Shown in pieces: positions 9,201-16,748 of a stretch of 26,243 nt of DNA. The stretch's first letter is position 1, and the number at the start of each line of letters is the position of its first letter. This stretch comes from Limnochordia bacterium (lineage in GTDB: Bacteria; Bacillota; Limnochordia; DUMW01), in the NCBI GenBank assembly GCA_023230925.1, contig JALNWK010000041.1:1-26243 (forward strand), in the 5' to 3' direction. The notes beneath the pieces are model-generated. The model saw only the letters and a program-made list of their open reading frames with translations. It had not been told where the DNA came from and made no database searches. Position numbers and translations under genes: made by a program.

Positions 9201-10031
9201 CTAGGGACCATCTCCTCCTTTAGCTTTAGGGAGCAGGAGCTAATCGCGCAAGGTCCCATCCCCAACTTCTGGAGGGCGCCGTTAGATAATGACAAGGGCA
9301 ATGGTATGCCCACGAGGACTGCCACGTGGCGGTATGCGGGGCAGAAAAGAAGTATCGATCATGTGACTGTTACCAGGCTTGATGAGGGAAGGGTCCGGAT
9401 CACAGTTAATGCTACGCTACCAACCCAGCGTCCTTCATCCCACAAAATGTCCTACACTTTCTATGGTACTGGCGATGTGACGATTACCAGTACGTTAGTA
9501 CCCGGTCCGGGTTTACCTGAGATACCCGAGATCGGGACAATGCTGACATTACCGCGGGAGTTTGAGCACATAACGTGGTATGGACGGGGTCCTTTGGAGA
9601 ACTATCAGGATCGACAGACAGCTGCCCATGTGGGCGTATACACAAGCACAGTTGATGCTCAGTTCATTCCCTATCTGGAACCGCAAGAAACAGGGAACAA
9701 GACAGATGTCCGTTGGGTGATGCTTACTAATGATGAAGGAATTGGACTGCTGGCGGTGGGTATGCCCCTTCTGGAGGTAGTTGCCTTACACTATACCCCG
9801 GAGGATTTATCCGGCGCAAGTCACCCGCACAAGCTGGTACGCCGGGATGAGACTATCCTGCGGCTTAACTACAAGCAGATGGGAGTTGGCGGTGATAATA
9901 GTTGGGGTGCAAGACCCCATCCTGAGTTTACCCTGTATGCGGACAAAACCTACGTGTATAGCTATAGATTGCGTCCCATTGATCTGGCTACTCAAATACC
10001 GATGGAATTGAGTAGACTGCTTCTTAAATGA
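6255..10031 (+). CDS. GH2 beta-galactosidase (LacZ-like) with an inserted LamG domain
   Basis: A 1258-residue enzyme, longer than the roughly 1020 residues of E. coli LacZ. Order: hydrophobic N-terminus (about residues 5-20), sugar-binding jelly roll (about 40-205), Ig-like domain, catalytic barrel from about 317, and the large C-terminal beta domain (about 930-1250). Acid/base E484 lies in IWSLGNEAGNG and nucleophile E544 in ILCEYAHAMGNS. Between the barrel motif WDWVDQALRW (about 575-584) and AYGGDWGDHPND (from about 806) sits an extra stretch of about 215 residues containing a LamG/concanavalin fold (LTLEAWVKPEG, WHHVVGTFDG, IDDVRIYNRAL). The N-terminus is a signal peptide or membrane anchor; VVIIC is a poor lipobox. 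AGGAGG at 6241-6246 fixes ATG 6255 over the TTG at 6222. Third gene of the operon, 36 nt after GH5. Confidence 0.9.
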   Translation: MWKNVAAVLILLIFVVVIICTMPSAGKEEWNNNPEVFQVNREPAHATFIPFADVETALKQDPKDSPYYLLLNGQWSFHWAENPGARPMDFYKEDYDISQWDQIKVPSSWQLEGYDYPIYTNVTYPWTGYENPRPPKAPTLYNPVGSYRHTFTIPEQWEGREVFISLQGVESAFYLWVNGEQVGYSEDSFTPADFNITKYLQKGENTLAVLVYRWCDGSWLEDQDFIRLSGIFRDVYLYAKPKVHIRDFQVMTDLDEEYKHGILRLKIDVRNLGNEPVTAYQLEGMLYDANRLPAFDEPIIAEVSVASPGEVRVEAERFVQSPWKWSAEDPYLYTLVLSLKDAAGENVETASCRVGFREFKLEGNQMKINGKPIMFKGVNRHEIHPDTGRTLTKESMIEDILLMKQFNINAVRTSHYPNDPLWYDLCDEYGLYVIDEANLESHGANHILPKSDPKWLAACLDRVQSMVERDKNHPSVLIWSLGNEAGNGNTFKHLAQWVKERDATRLVHYEGDNRWADIHSTMYTHVDTVEQYGKAGTKPYILCEYAHAMGNSVGNLQKYWDVIEKYPILQGAFIWDWVDQALRWPIPVEQVVLDRSGSGFKSEVVGDLVAGRSGNCLKGYTILPDVPTLNITGEGLTLEAWVKPEGAPEHDHVLIAKGDTQFALKYTANYVGQNRSVIEFFIYDQRGPEWIAAVVNTPADWFGNWHHVVGTFDGQKLQLYIDGKLQAERTTDGKITPNAYPVGIGRDMQTDRRFRGLIDDVRIYNRALTQEEIQDTKRTCDESTVLWLDFETLHVEDSAKKHFFAYGGDWGDHPNDGNFCANGLVFPDRRVQPELDEVKKVYQNIGVKAVDLLKGQVEIRNKHLFTNLEVFRMDWELLEDDQVLQRGSEVLELAPRSSQVITLPLKVPAITPGAEYWLNISFVLREDAPWAQAGHEVAKEQLQMPFREANPSLAVIPSLDLVETSEEIMIQGDDFRILFDRALGTISSFSFREQELIAQGPIPNFWRAPLDNDKGNGMPTRTATWRYAGQKRSIDHVTVTRLDEGRVRITVNATLPTQRPSSHKMSYTFYGTGDVTITSTLVPGPGLPEIPEIGTMLTLPREFEHITWYGRGPLENYQDRQTAAHVGVYTSTVDAQFIPYLEPQETGNKTDVRWVMLTNDEGIGLLAVGMPLLEVVALHYTPEDLSGASHPHKLVRRDETILRLNYKQMGVGGDNSWGARPHPEFTLYADKTYVYSYRLRPIDLATQIPMELSRLLLK

Positions 10032-10071
10032 ATCTAGAACCTTAAACGGTAGTGCTGATGAGTAAGGGGCA

Positions 10072-10089
10072 GTCCTACAGGCTTAGGAC
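10072..10089. other. small hairpin after the beta-galactosidase
   Basis: GTCCTA (10072-10077) and TAGGAC (10084-10089) form a 6-bp stem around CAGGCT, 41 nt past the stop codon. No T-run follows. It is listed as possible 3'-end structure only. Confidence 0.25.
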
Positions 10090-10214
10090 AAGTTGCAGGA
10101 TTACATGATTTATCTAGTGAAGTAGGTAATGAGGGTTCCTTACTTGCAGAAATCCGGATTACCACATGATCAGTAGTCCTGAGTCATCAAAGGATGTTGT
10201 TTTTCTTTGTACAG

Positions 10215-10250
10215 CAGTTAAGCCAACGATTTTGATCGTTGGCTTAACTG
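10215..10250. terminator. perfect 16-bp hairpin at the end of the glycosidase operon
   Basis: Positions 10215-10230 pair base for base with 10235-10250 around the 4-nt loop TTTG; the arm begins CAGTTAAGCC. It lies 184 nt after the beta-galactosidase stop and 126 nt before the TPR gene. No T-run follows on either strand, so it is either an unusual terminator or another structural element. An open frame reads through it from 10166, but that is not coding (see the TPR gene start). Confidence 0.45.
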
Positions 10251-10375
10251 TAGACCGGTGTATTTCAGAAAGTACAGGTTATCTAGGATCGAACCAGTAC
10301 ACAATACGCCACCATGATCTAAGTAGCCCTATGGCAGGCCGATCATGCGTAAAGGAACAAGTAAGGAGTGGGTGT

Positions 10376-11788
10376 ATGAGTTGTTCAGAACACGGTGAGG
10401 ATCGCTTTATTGAGTTTGTGGTGAGGAATCCAGACCTTAGGTTGGAGATGGAGCAGCTGAACGAGGAAGGACAAAGGCTACTCCGTGAGTATGATCTTGA
10501 AGGCGCCTACGCGAAGTTTCAGCGTATCTTGGAGATATGTCCTTTTTCACCGGTAGGCCACAACAACGTCGGTGCTTGTTACTATTACCAGGGGGATTAC
10601 GAGAAGGCCGCGGCGCATTTTCGAAAGACTGTGCAGGACTATCCCGATTATGTATTCGCATTGGCAATGCTTGCCCGCTGCCAGCAAGAGTTGGGTGATG
10701 TTAAGGGTGCCCAAGGTACTATGCGCCGTGCCGTACGGGCCTACCGGCCCGGGAACCCCCAACGGGGTGATGAAGTAGATACTGTTGAAGTGATCTGTGA
10801 GTCCTTTGCCCATCTGGAAGATGATCGGGGTTTGTTTGACTTCTTTCGTCGGTATGGTGGAAATCGGGGGATCAGCTGGCCAGTTGTGGCACGAGCCGGT
10901 GTGGCAGCCTTTAATCTCGGACGGTTTGCCCAGGCGCGCCGCTATTGGCAGCAGGCCCTAGATAGACAACCAACTACCGGTATTCTGCAAAGTTTCATGT
11001 TCACTGCAGAGCTTGCTGAACTGAGAAAGGTTCCGGAGTTTCGCTTGGACTACGAGTTGCAGATTCCCGAGGAGCTGAAAGACATCAAAGACGATGGACA
11101 GTTAGAAGACCCCAAATTGCTTACGGGAACTCTTAAGACAGTTCTTGTCGAAGGGCTTTGGACCGAAGATGAAGTGATGACAAACGCGGCGATAGAGGTG
11201 CTCACCCGTTCCAAAGAGCCGTGGGCCGAGGATGTGCTATGGATGCTTTTTGATGATCCCCAGCTTTCACTAGATACGAAAATGGCAGCTTGTGTTGCGT
11301 TAGTACGTAAAGGCGTCGTAAGTCCCGGGGACCGCATCAGAATGAATGTTGACGGATTAGTGCAAGATGTGGTTATTCGGGATAGACTGGCCGAATATGA
11401 GGGTGATCCCAAGGTAATCGCAGCCTTCAAGAGAGGAAAACAGCTCCAGGAAAAGGGAGACCTGGAACAAGCAGGATGGCATTATCGCAAAGCCATCGAA
11501 CAAGATCCGAATTTCGTGCTGCCACGTCTTAGGCTCGCCGAGGTGTATATGGGACAAGAACGATGGAAAGAGGCTAACGAAGTCCTTAGTGGCACGATGG
11601 TCAGCGACATCGAGGAGTCTGACCTGTGGCGCTATTGGTGGTTAGTGGGTGAGACGGTATTCCATCTTGGTCAGTACGACAAGGCCCAGATGGCCTTTGA
11701 CAAAGTCCGAGGTGCTATTCCCGATGGACTTGAGGAAGAGATCCAAGAGTGGCTTGAGGCAATAGAGGCGGAGATGAAGAAGGGCTAA
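10376..11788 (+). CDS. tetratricopeptide (TPR) repeat protein, function unknown
   Basis: A 470-residue protein without signal peptide or membrane segment, so cytoplasmic. The N-terminal part has about three TPR units (about residues 28-128; for example GACYYYQGDYEKAAAHFRKT). The C-terminal part has more TPR units (EKGDLEQAGWHYRKAIEQDP, then HLGQYDKAQMAFDKVRGAIP). The middle is helical without a named domain. TPRs are protein-binding scaffolds; the partner is not evident. The frame is open from 10166, but AAGGAG at 10363-10368 puts the start at ATG 10376, and the upstream extension would translate the 10215-10250 hairpin. The gene stands alone and converges with the RND operon. Confidence 0.75.
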   Translation: MSCSEHGEDRFIEFVVRNPDLRLEMEQLNEEGQRLLREYDLEGAYAKFQRILEICPFSPVGHNNVGACYYYQGDYEKAAAHFRKTVQDYPDYVFALAMLARCQQELGDVKGAQGTMRRAVRAYRPGNPQRGDEVDTVEVICESFAHLEDDRGLFDFFRRYGGNRGISWPVVARAGVAAFNLGRFAQARRYWQQALDRQPTTGILQSFMFTAELAELRKVPEFRLDYELQIPEELKDIKDDGQLEDPKLLTGTLKTVLVEGLWTEDEVMTNAAIEVLTRSKEPWAEDVLWMLFDDPQLSLDTKMAACVALVRKGVVSPGDRIRMNVDGLVQDVVIRDRLAEYEGDPKVIAAFKRGKQLQEKGDLEQAGWHYRKAIEQDPNFVLPRLRLAEVYMGQERWKEANEVLSGTMVSDIEESDLWRYWWLVGETVFHLGQYDKAQMAFDKVRGAIPDGLEEEIQEWLEAIEAEMKKG

Positions 11789-11900
11789 TCACAGGAGGAT
11801 TAGGTAGAAGACCCTTGCAGCACGGGGTTTCAAGACTGCGACATCGATTAGAGTATGCTCCCATCCCTGTGGTTTGCCTCATTAGAATACGTGGTATCAG

Positions 11901-11932
11901 CAGATGCGTCGGTTTCGAAACCGACGCATCTG
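11901..11932. terminator. perfect 32-bp palindrome between convergent genes
   Basis: The 32 bases read the same on both strands; the centre is GGTTTCGAAACC and the outer arm begins CAGATGCGTC. As RNA it would form a very stable stem on either strand. It lies 112 nt after the TPR stop and 8 nt beyond the RND stop, where a shared bidirectional terminator is expected. No T-run follows on either side, which is atypical. Confidence 0.55.
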
Positions 11933-11940
11933 TGGTCTTG

Positions 11941-14900
11941 TCACACTCTGGTTTTCTCTTTATGAAATACATCGTAAAGGACAGGGACAAACACGAGGGT
12001 CAATAGTGTGGCATAGACTAACCCACCTACAGCAGTGATGGCCATGGGCTGAATCATCTCTGTTCCGGCACCTACTCCGAAGAAGAGCGTTGAAAGGGCC
12101 AGAATGGTGGTCAATGCGGTCATGAGAATTGGCCGCAGACGAACGATCCCAGCCTCAATGATCGCTTCCTTTTTCCCCATGCCCCGGCTACGCAGTACGT
12201 TAATGTAGTCCACAAACACAATCCCATTATTGACCACAATACCGGAGAGGATAATTAGGCCTAAGAACCCGACAATACTGACGGGCTTTCCGGTAATGAT
12301 CAGGCCTAAAAACCCACCGGTAAAAGCCAAGGGGATAGTAAACATGACAATAAACGGGGAGAGGAGGGATTGGAACTGGGCGACCATTACTAGGTAAATG
12401 AAGATGACCGCTAACACTAGCATCAAGAACAAGTCTCTAAAGGAATCGGTGATCATCTGTTGCTCGCCACCGAATTCGATGGAATACCCCTCGGGGACCT
12501 TGTAATTGGCTAATTTACTCCTGATCTCTCGGCTGATCAGCCCGATATTATATCCTTCATCCACCGCTGCGGTGACCGAAAGATACCTTTGCTGATTCTT
12601 TCTGCTGATCGAGGCATACCCGCTGGCCTCGTTTACATCCGCGATCTCACCAATCCGCAGGGTCTTGCCCTGGGGGGTGGTGACGGTTACACTGGCTAGT
12701 TCATCTCTAGTTAGATCCAAACTGCTGCGCTCGTCAGTGATGAAGACGTCATACTGATCGGGGCCAATGTTTAGAACAGTATCTGCATTAGCCGCCGATA
12801 GGATCTTGTTTAGCTGCATGAAGACTTGGGCTGCGGTAAGCCCCTGCGCGATACTCTTTTCCTTATCCACCCGAATTCTTATTTCTGGTGAGGTTTTCTC
12901 TATCCCATCGGATATTTCAATGATTCCATCAATCTCGGCTAGGAGCTTTGCAACGTCTTGGGCTATTGGCTCAAGGGTACCAAAATCCCGCCCCATCACT
13001 GTAAGCGCAATTGCACCTCCTGAAAGGGCTGCCATATCCATGTTGGATTCATTAACGCTGACTTCTGCTGGGGATGTCTTGGTGTTTTCTCGAATTAGCT
13101 GGGCAATGCGGCTTGAAGAGGTTGTGCGGTTTTCGTCTAGGAGGATATATATGGAGAGTGTCTCGTGATTGCCTGCACCACCCATACCCATGCCCATCAT
13201 GGAACCGCCAAAAAACGCGCCAACTGTCTCGACCCCGTCGATGTGCTTGATTGTGTCCACTAACTCATCCGCGATTTCGGTAGCGTCAGTAAAGGATATG
13301 CCCTTTGGCATAGCCGCTTGAATCATCAGCTGTTCCGTATCCGCGGTGGGGAAAAGCTCAGTGCCCATACGGAAGGCTCCAATAATGCTGCCCACAAACA
13401 GGACTAGTACCAAGGCGAAGACGATCCATTTTTTGCTTAAGGACAGTTCCAGGATTCTTGTATATCCTGCCTGGACAGACTCTAAGAGTCCTCTTTTCCT
13501 TGGTTGCTGCTTTGCTAGTGTTCTTGAGGCGATCATTGGCACTAGAGTAAGGGCCACCAGCAAGCTAGCCGTAAGGGAGAAGGCGATTGTAAGGCCCATA
13601 TCGGCAAAGATTTGCCTGGTCAATCCATGGAGGAATAGGATCGGGACGAAGACCGCGATGGTTGTCAGTGTGGAAGCGGTGATCGCACCAGATATTTCCT
13701 GGGCGCCCATTACAGCTGCATCCCGGGCACTTTTTCCCTCTTGACGCATCCGGTAAATATTCTCAATGACAACGATGGAGTTATCCACCAGCATACCGAC
13801 CCCTAAAGCAAGGCCTCCCAAGGAAACAATGTTTAAAGATACCTTGCCGAAATACATCATAATGAAGGTGCTGATTAGGCTTATGGGGATTGCTAGGCCG
13901 ACGATGAGAGTCGGTTTAATGTCCCGTAGGAAGATAAACAAAATGAGGATCGCAAGCAAAGCACCAATGAGCATATTTGAGGTAACGGAGTTGACTACGA
14001 CATCAATATAATGGCCCTGATCCATTAGTGCGGTCATCTCAAGATCTTGATGCATATCCATTAGTTGATCCATCCGTTCCCTGATGCGACCGGCAACATC
14101 GGCGGTTGAATACTCGGTTTGTTTTTGAATCGTCAGGATGATTGAATCATGACCATTCACTCTGGAATAGGTGGTATCGGTACTGTCTTGCAACTGGATC
14201 TCCGCAACGTCACTTAAGGTGAGCGAACCCACAAAGGGCAAAGACAAAATGGGCAACTGCTCCAGTTGCTCAAGTGAATTAATCCCATCCCCAACTCGAA
14301 CTAAATACGCGGTGCCTCCTTCGAGAAGATAACCGGCAGGCATGTTGAAGTTCTGCCCCTGTAAGATGCCTGAGATCATTTCTTTGGTCAACTCAAACTG
14401 GGCAAACTGCGCTGAGTCGTTATCTTGTAGCAGGGCACTGGGATCCATACCTGGTACCATCATTGATGAAAATAGTTTCGCCTGCAGCTTTGCCTTGGCG
14501 TCCTCGATCTTCTCATCCTTAAGGACAATATGGATCTCCTTATCGATTAACCCGGTAGCTGAAACAGAGGCAACACCCTCAATACTCTCAAGTTCCGGGA
14601 TGACTACGTTGGTCAAAAACTGGCTGGAACTGCTAAGGGGTTTATCCTCTAAAGCTGCAGATAGAACCATCACCGGCATCATGTTGGGATTGAGCTTAAG
14701 AATCATTGGTGATTGTACTGAACTGGGCAAAAAGGTACTCATCATATCTAAGCTTTCCCGCATTTCGATCATGGCACTATCCATATTGGCGCTGGCATTA
14801 AACTCTAAGATGACAATTGAAACATTCTCACTAGATACGGAACTGACATTCTTGATGTTACTCAAAGAGAGCATCGACTGCTCAATCGGTCGGGATAGTC

Positions 14901-15081
14901 GGGTTTCTACTTCCTCGGGACTGGCGCCTGGGTATGTGGTCACCACCACTGCATAGGGTAGGTTAATATTCGGTAGCAGGTCTGTTGTCATATCGCTTAA
15001 GGAGACGATTCCCAAAATGATCACGATGATGACACCGATGACGACGGTATATGGTTTTCTAATGCTGAATTCTGATAGCAT
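11941..15081 (-). CDS. RND family efflux transporter (AcrB/SwrC-like)
   Basis: A 1046-residue proton-driven inner-membrane pump. The N-terminal helix (SIRKPYTVVIGVIIVIILGI) is followed by the porter region (TDLLPNINLPYAVVVTTYPG, PGASPEEVETRLSRPIEQSM), two six-helix bundles and a second periplasmic-type loop. The TM4 motif GVGMLVDNSIVVIENIYR carries D433, equivalent to one of the AcrB relay aspartates; the second position is N434. The TM10 motif is GIVVNNGIVFVDY, with Asn where AcrB has Lys940. The frame opens at TTG 15099, but GGAG placed 8 nt before ATG 15081 favours that start. It lies 36 nt after marR, so they form one operon. No adaptor or outer-membrane channel is encoded nearby. Likely substrates are amphiphiles or drugs (inference). 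Confidence 0.92.
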   Translation of the reverse strand: MLSEFSIRKPYTVVIGVIIVIILGIVSLSDMTTDLLPNINLPYAVVVTTYPGASPEEVETRLSRPIEQSMLSLSNIKNVSSVSSENVSIVILEFNASANMDSAMIEMRESLDMMSTFLPSSVQSPMILKLNPNMMPVMVLSAALEDKPLSSSSQFLTNVVIPELESIEGVASVSATGLIDKEIHIVLKDEKIEDAKAKLQAKLFSSMMVPGMDPSALLQDNDSAQFAQFELTKEMISGILQGQNFNMPAGYLLEGGTAYLVRVGDGINSLEQLEQLPILSLPFVGSLTLSDVAEIQLQDSTDTTYSRVNGHDSIILTIQKQTEYSTADVAGRIRERMDQLMDMHQDLEMTALMDQGHYIDVVVNSVTSNMLIGALLAILILFIFLRDIKPTLIVGLAIPISLISTFIMMYFGKVSLNIVSLGGLALGVGMLVDNSIVVIENIYRMRQEGKSARDAAVMGAQEISGAITASTLTTIAVFVPILFLHGLTRQIFADMGLTIAFSLTASLLVALTLVPMIASRTLAKQQPRKRGLLESVQAGYTRILELSLSKKWIVFALVLVLFVGSIIGAFRMGTELFPTADTEQLMIQAAMPKGISFTDATEIADELVDTIKHIDGVETVGAFFGGSMMGMGMGGAGNHETLSIYILLDENRTTSSSRIAQLIRENTKTSPAEVSVNESNMDMAALSGGAIALTVMGRDFGTLEPIAQDVAKLLAEIDGIIEISDGIEKTSPEIRIRVDKEKSIAQGLTAAQVFMQLNKILSAANADTVLNIGPDQYDVFITDERSSLDLTRDELASVTVTTPQGKTLRIGEIADVNEASGYASISRKNQQRYLSVTAAVDEGYNIGLISREIRSKLANYKVPEGYSIEFGGEQQMITDSFRDLFLMLVLAVIFIYLVMVAQFQSLLSPFIVMFTIPLAFTGGFLGLIITGKPVSIVGFLGLIILSGIVVNNGIVFVDYINVLRSRGMGKKEAIIEAGIVRLRPILMTALTTILALSTLFFGVGAGTEMIQPMAITAVGGLVYATLLTLVFVPVLYDVFHKEKTRV

Positions 15082-15117
15082 CGACTTCACTCCACTCAAA
15101 CGTTAAGTAAGACCGAA

Positions 15118-15546
15118 TCAACGGTCGAGGACATCGCAAAGCTTCTTAAGTCCCTTAATAATATCTATGAGATCCTCCCTAGGTACATCCTCAAACATTC
15201 CCGTAAAAAACTCTTCAAATTCAGTGCGTAATTCAGTAACAAGTTGATCCAGGTTTTCTGTTAGGTGAACTGTAACCACCCGGCGATCCGATTTACTTCG
15301 TTTTCGCTGGACCAAGTTTTCCTTTTCCAGGCGATCGACGATACCGGATATGGTACTGTTTGAGAGGTCCATTTTGTTACTAAGCTCAGTGATCCTCATA
15401 GGACCATGTTGTTGGAGGAGGAAAACCAAAGACATCTGGGGAAAGGTTAGTCCCATATTATCAAAATGGCACCTTGAATTCTTCTCCAATCTCCTTTTTA
15501 TCAGATAGAGTGATTCAATGATGGTCTTAGGATAGTTTTCTTCCAC
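15118..15546 (-). CDS. MarR family transcriptional regulator
   Basis: A 142-residue dimeric winged-helix regulator. The DNA-binding part runs from MRITELSNKMDLSNSTISGI to the wing KRSKSDRRVVTVHL, whose D-x-R pattern is typical of the family; flanking helices form the dimer and ligand site. GTG 15558 also opens the frame, but it overlaps the AAGGAGG ribosome site, so GTG 15546 (11 nt after it) is the more likely start. It lies directly upstream of the RND pump. The dyad at 15582-15614, inside its own transcription start region, suggests it represses itself and the pump until an inducer binds. Confidence 0.9.
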   Translation of the reverse strand: MEENYPKTIIESLYLIKRRLEKNSRCHFDNMGLTFPQMSLVFLLQQHGPMRITELSNKMDLSNSTISGIVDRLEKENLVQRKRSKSDRRVVTVHLTENLDQLVTELRTEFEEFFTGMFEDVPREDLIDIIKGLKKLCDVLDR

Positions 15547-15581
15547 TAGGAAACTCACCTCCTTCTGGCAAAGGATAAATG

Positions 15582-15614
15582 TATTTCGAGTACGAATAGT
15601 TCGTATTCGAAATA
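15582..15614. promoter_or_regulatory. probable MarR operator (33-bp dyad)
   Basis: TATTTCGAGTACGAA (15582-15596) and TTCGTATTCGAAATA (15600-15614) are inverted repeats around TAG, matching at 14 of 15 positions. The dyad lies about 5 to 37 nt downstream of the predicted start of marR transcription, where a bound dimer would block RNA polymerase. The size and two-fold symmetry fit a MarR site. Confidence 0.75.
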
Positions 15615-15625
15615 TAACGCCTTCG

Positions 15626-15654
15626 AGTATACCCTAATGATGGTGCATCGTCAA
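15626..15654 (-). promoter_or_regulatory. promoter of the marR-RND operon
   Basis: On the minus strand TTGACG (15654-15649) and TATACT (15631-15626) are separated by exactly 17 nt. Transcription should start near 15619, giving a leader of about 70 nt that contains the dyad and the AAGGAGG site. Confidence 0.75.
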
Positions 15655-15659
15655 GTTGG

Positions 15660-15900
15660 ATTGTGCCGTTAATGTTAATCCTTAAACCCCCCCAAAGCAC
15701 GAGAAATGAGCTTTCAAGGAGTCAGCCTCATAAATCGGTGGAAATAGGGGGACAACAACGACAGAAGACGGTTGGTTTTAAAGCTATTCAGACAGGATGA
15801 CGACAGCAATATGTCTGTCATCCACGAGATACTAGGCCAGACTCGGTTCTTGCCACAAGGAGAGGCTTTCGGCGGTTAGAAAACTATACTAGGTCTTTTC
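15660..15900. other. intergenic stretch between marR promoter and lipoprotein promoter
   Basis: I see no gene here on either strand. The only structure noticed is an imperfect hairpin near 15795-15823 (GGATGACGACAG against CTGTCATCC). The region separates two divergent transcription units. Confidence 0.4.
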
Positions 15901-15917
15901 CCGAGCTTGCGCAACTA

Positions 15918-15926
15918 TGGTATATT
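15918..15926 (+). promoter_or_regulatory. possible extended -10 of the lipoprotein gene
   Basis: TGGTATATT provides a TGn-extended -10 (TATATT at 15921-15926). The -35 region near 15898 (TTCCCG) is weak. Transcription would begin near 15933, about 90 nt before the ATG. Confidence 0.4.
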
Positions 15927-16020
15927 TGTAATAGGAACAATTTAGAAGGCAAGGAACAAAAGGGTGCTCTCAATGAAGCACAGATGTTCAGCACAGGTAC
16001 GCCAGCGTGGAGGAAATGAG

Positions 16021-16668
16021 ATGAAGCCTCGGAGCAGAAAAAGGTTTGCTGTCTATTTGTTCTTTTTGGCCATAGTACTGTCTGGTTGTGACGGCAACTA
16101 TACTCCATGGGAAAGGAATAAGGTTGTGCATGGGATAGAGTTTGCCAAGCTCAGATATGGCATAGATGATGGTGAGATACGTTCAATTATTGGATATCTA
16201 AAGGATGATACTGTGATTGATGGCTATCCCTGTGCTGCTGATTGGGTTCATTTTGCAGCCGATTGGCAACTGACCCTGTTTAGGTTAGCCAAACCCGCCG
16301 TGATCAACAACTATTCCTATGGAGCAGATACATGGATCCGTTTTGTGCATGATCGAGTTACTTGTGTGTTTCCTAAGAATACATCTGTTCAAGGGTACCT
16401 GTGCAGAGGTGGCGGGGGAGTAACTGGTGTTCATACATCCTTTTATGAAAGTGGACGACTGCGTTTCTTTTACCCTGTTGGGGATGTAGATATATGCGGG
16501 ATCTGCTGTAGTGGGAGCGTTTTCTCGGGTATTGGCTTATACGAAGATGGCACGCTTAGGGAGTGTACCCTTATGCAGCCTGTTGTTATTGATGGAATAT
16601 CCTATCCGAAGAACAGCCGTCTCACATTTGATGAGGCTGGGGCGGTAACATCGGCTTCTATTATGTGA
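16021..16668 (+). CDS. lipoprotein built of about six 28-residue repeats, function unknown
   Basis: A 215-residue protein with a basic start, a hydrophobic segment and the lipobox LSGC (C23), so it should be lipid-anchored outside the cytoplasmic membrane. The mature part looks like successive units of about 28 residues, each opening with two hydrophobic residues, a spacer and Gly/Asn (VVHGIEF, VIDGYPC, VINNYSY, VQGYLCR, ICGICCS, VIDGISY), most with an acidic-x-Gly turn near the middle (DDGEI, ESGRL, EDGTL). This recalls MORN/YwqK-type beta-hairpin repeats, but I recognise no family. Eight cysteines lie in the mature part. The frame is open from 15964, but GGAGG at 16009-16013 places the start at ATG 16021. 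It is a single gene. Confidence 0.75.
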   Translation: MKPRSRKRFAVYLFFLAIVLSGCDGNYTPWERNKVVHGIEFAKLRYGIDDGEIRSIIGYLKDDTVIDGYPCAADWVHFAADWQLTLFRLAKPAVINNYSYGADTWIRFVHDRVTCVFPKNTSVQGYLCRGGGGVTGVHTSFYESGRLRFFYPVGDVDICGICCSGSVFSGIGLYEDGTLRECTLMQPVVIDGISYPKNSRLTFDEAGAVTSASIM

Positions 16669-16748
16669 GTGCACTTGTTTTTGGGTTAAAGGTCTTAATG
16701 TTATTACCTGACCTGTATTTCCACCGAAAAAGATAACCTTTGAAGAAG

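Noticed and set aside
10166..10375. N-terminal extension of the TPR protein
   Set aside because: It would translate the perfect hairpin at 10215-10250, and AAGGAG sits just before ATG 10376.
14342..14956. Plus-strand open frame of 204 codons inside the RND gene
   Set aside because: It is antisense to a clear RND transporter, rich in Ser/Leu as expected from the complement, and has no ribosome site.
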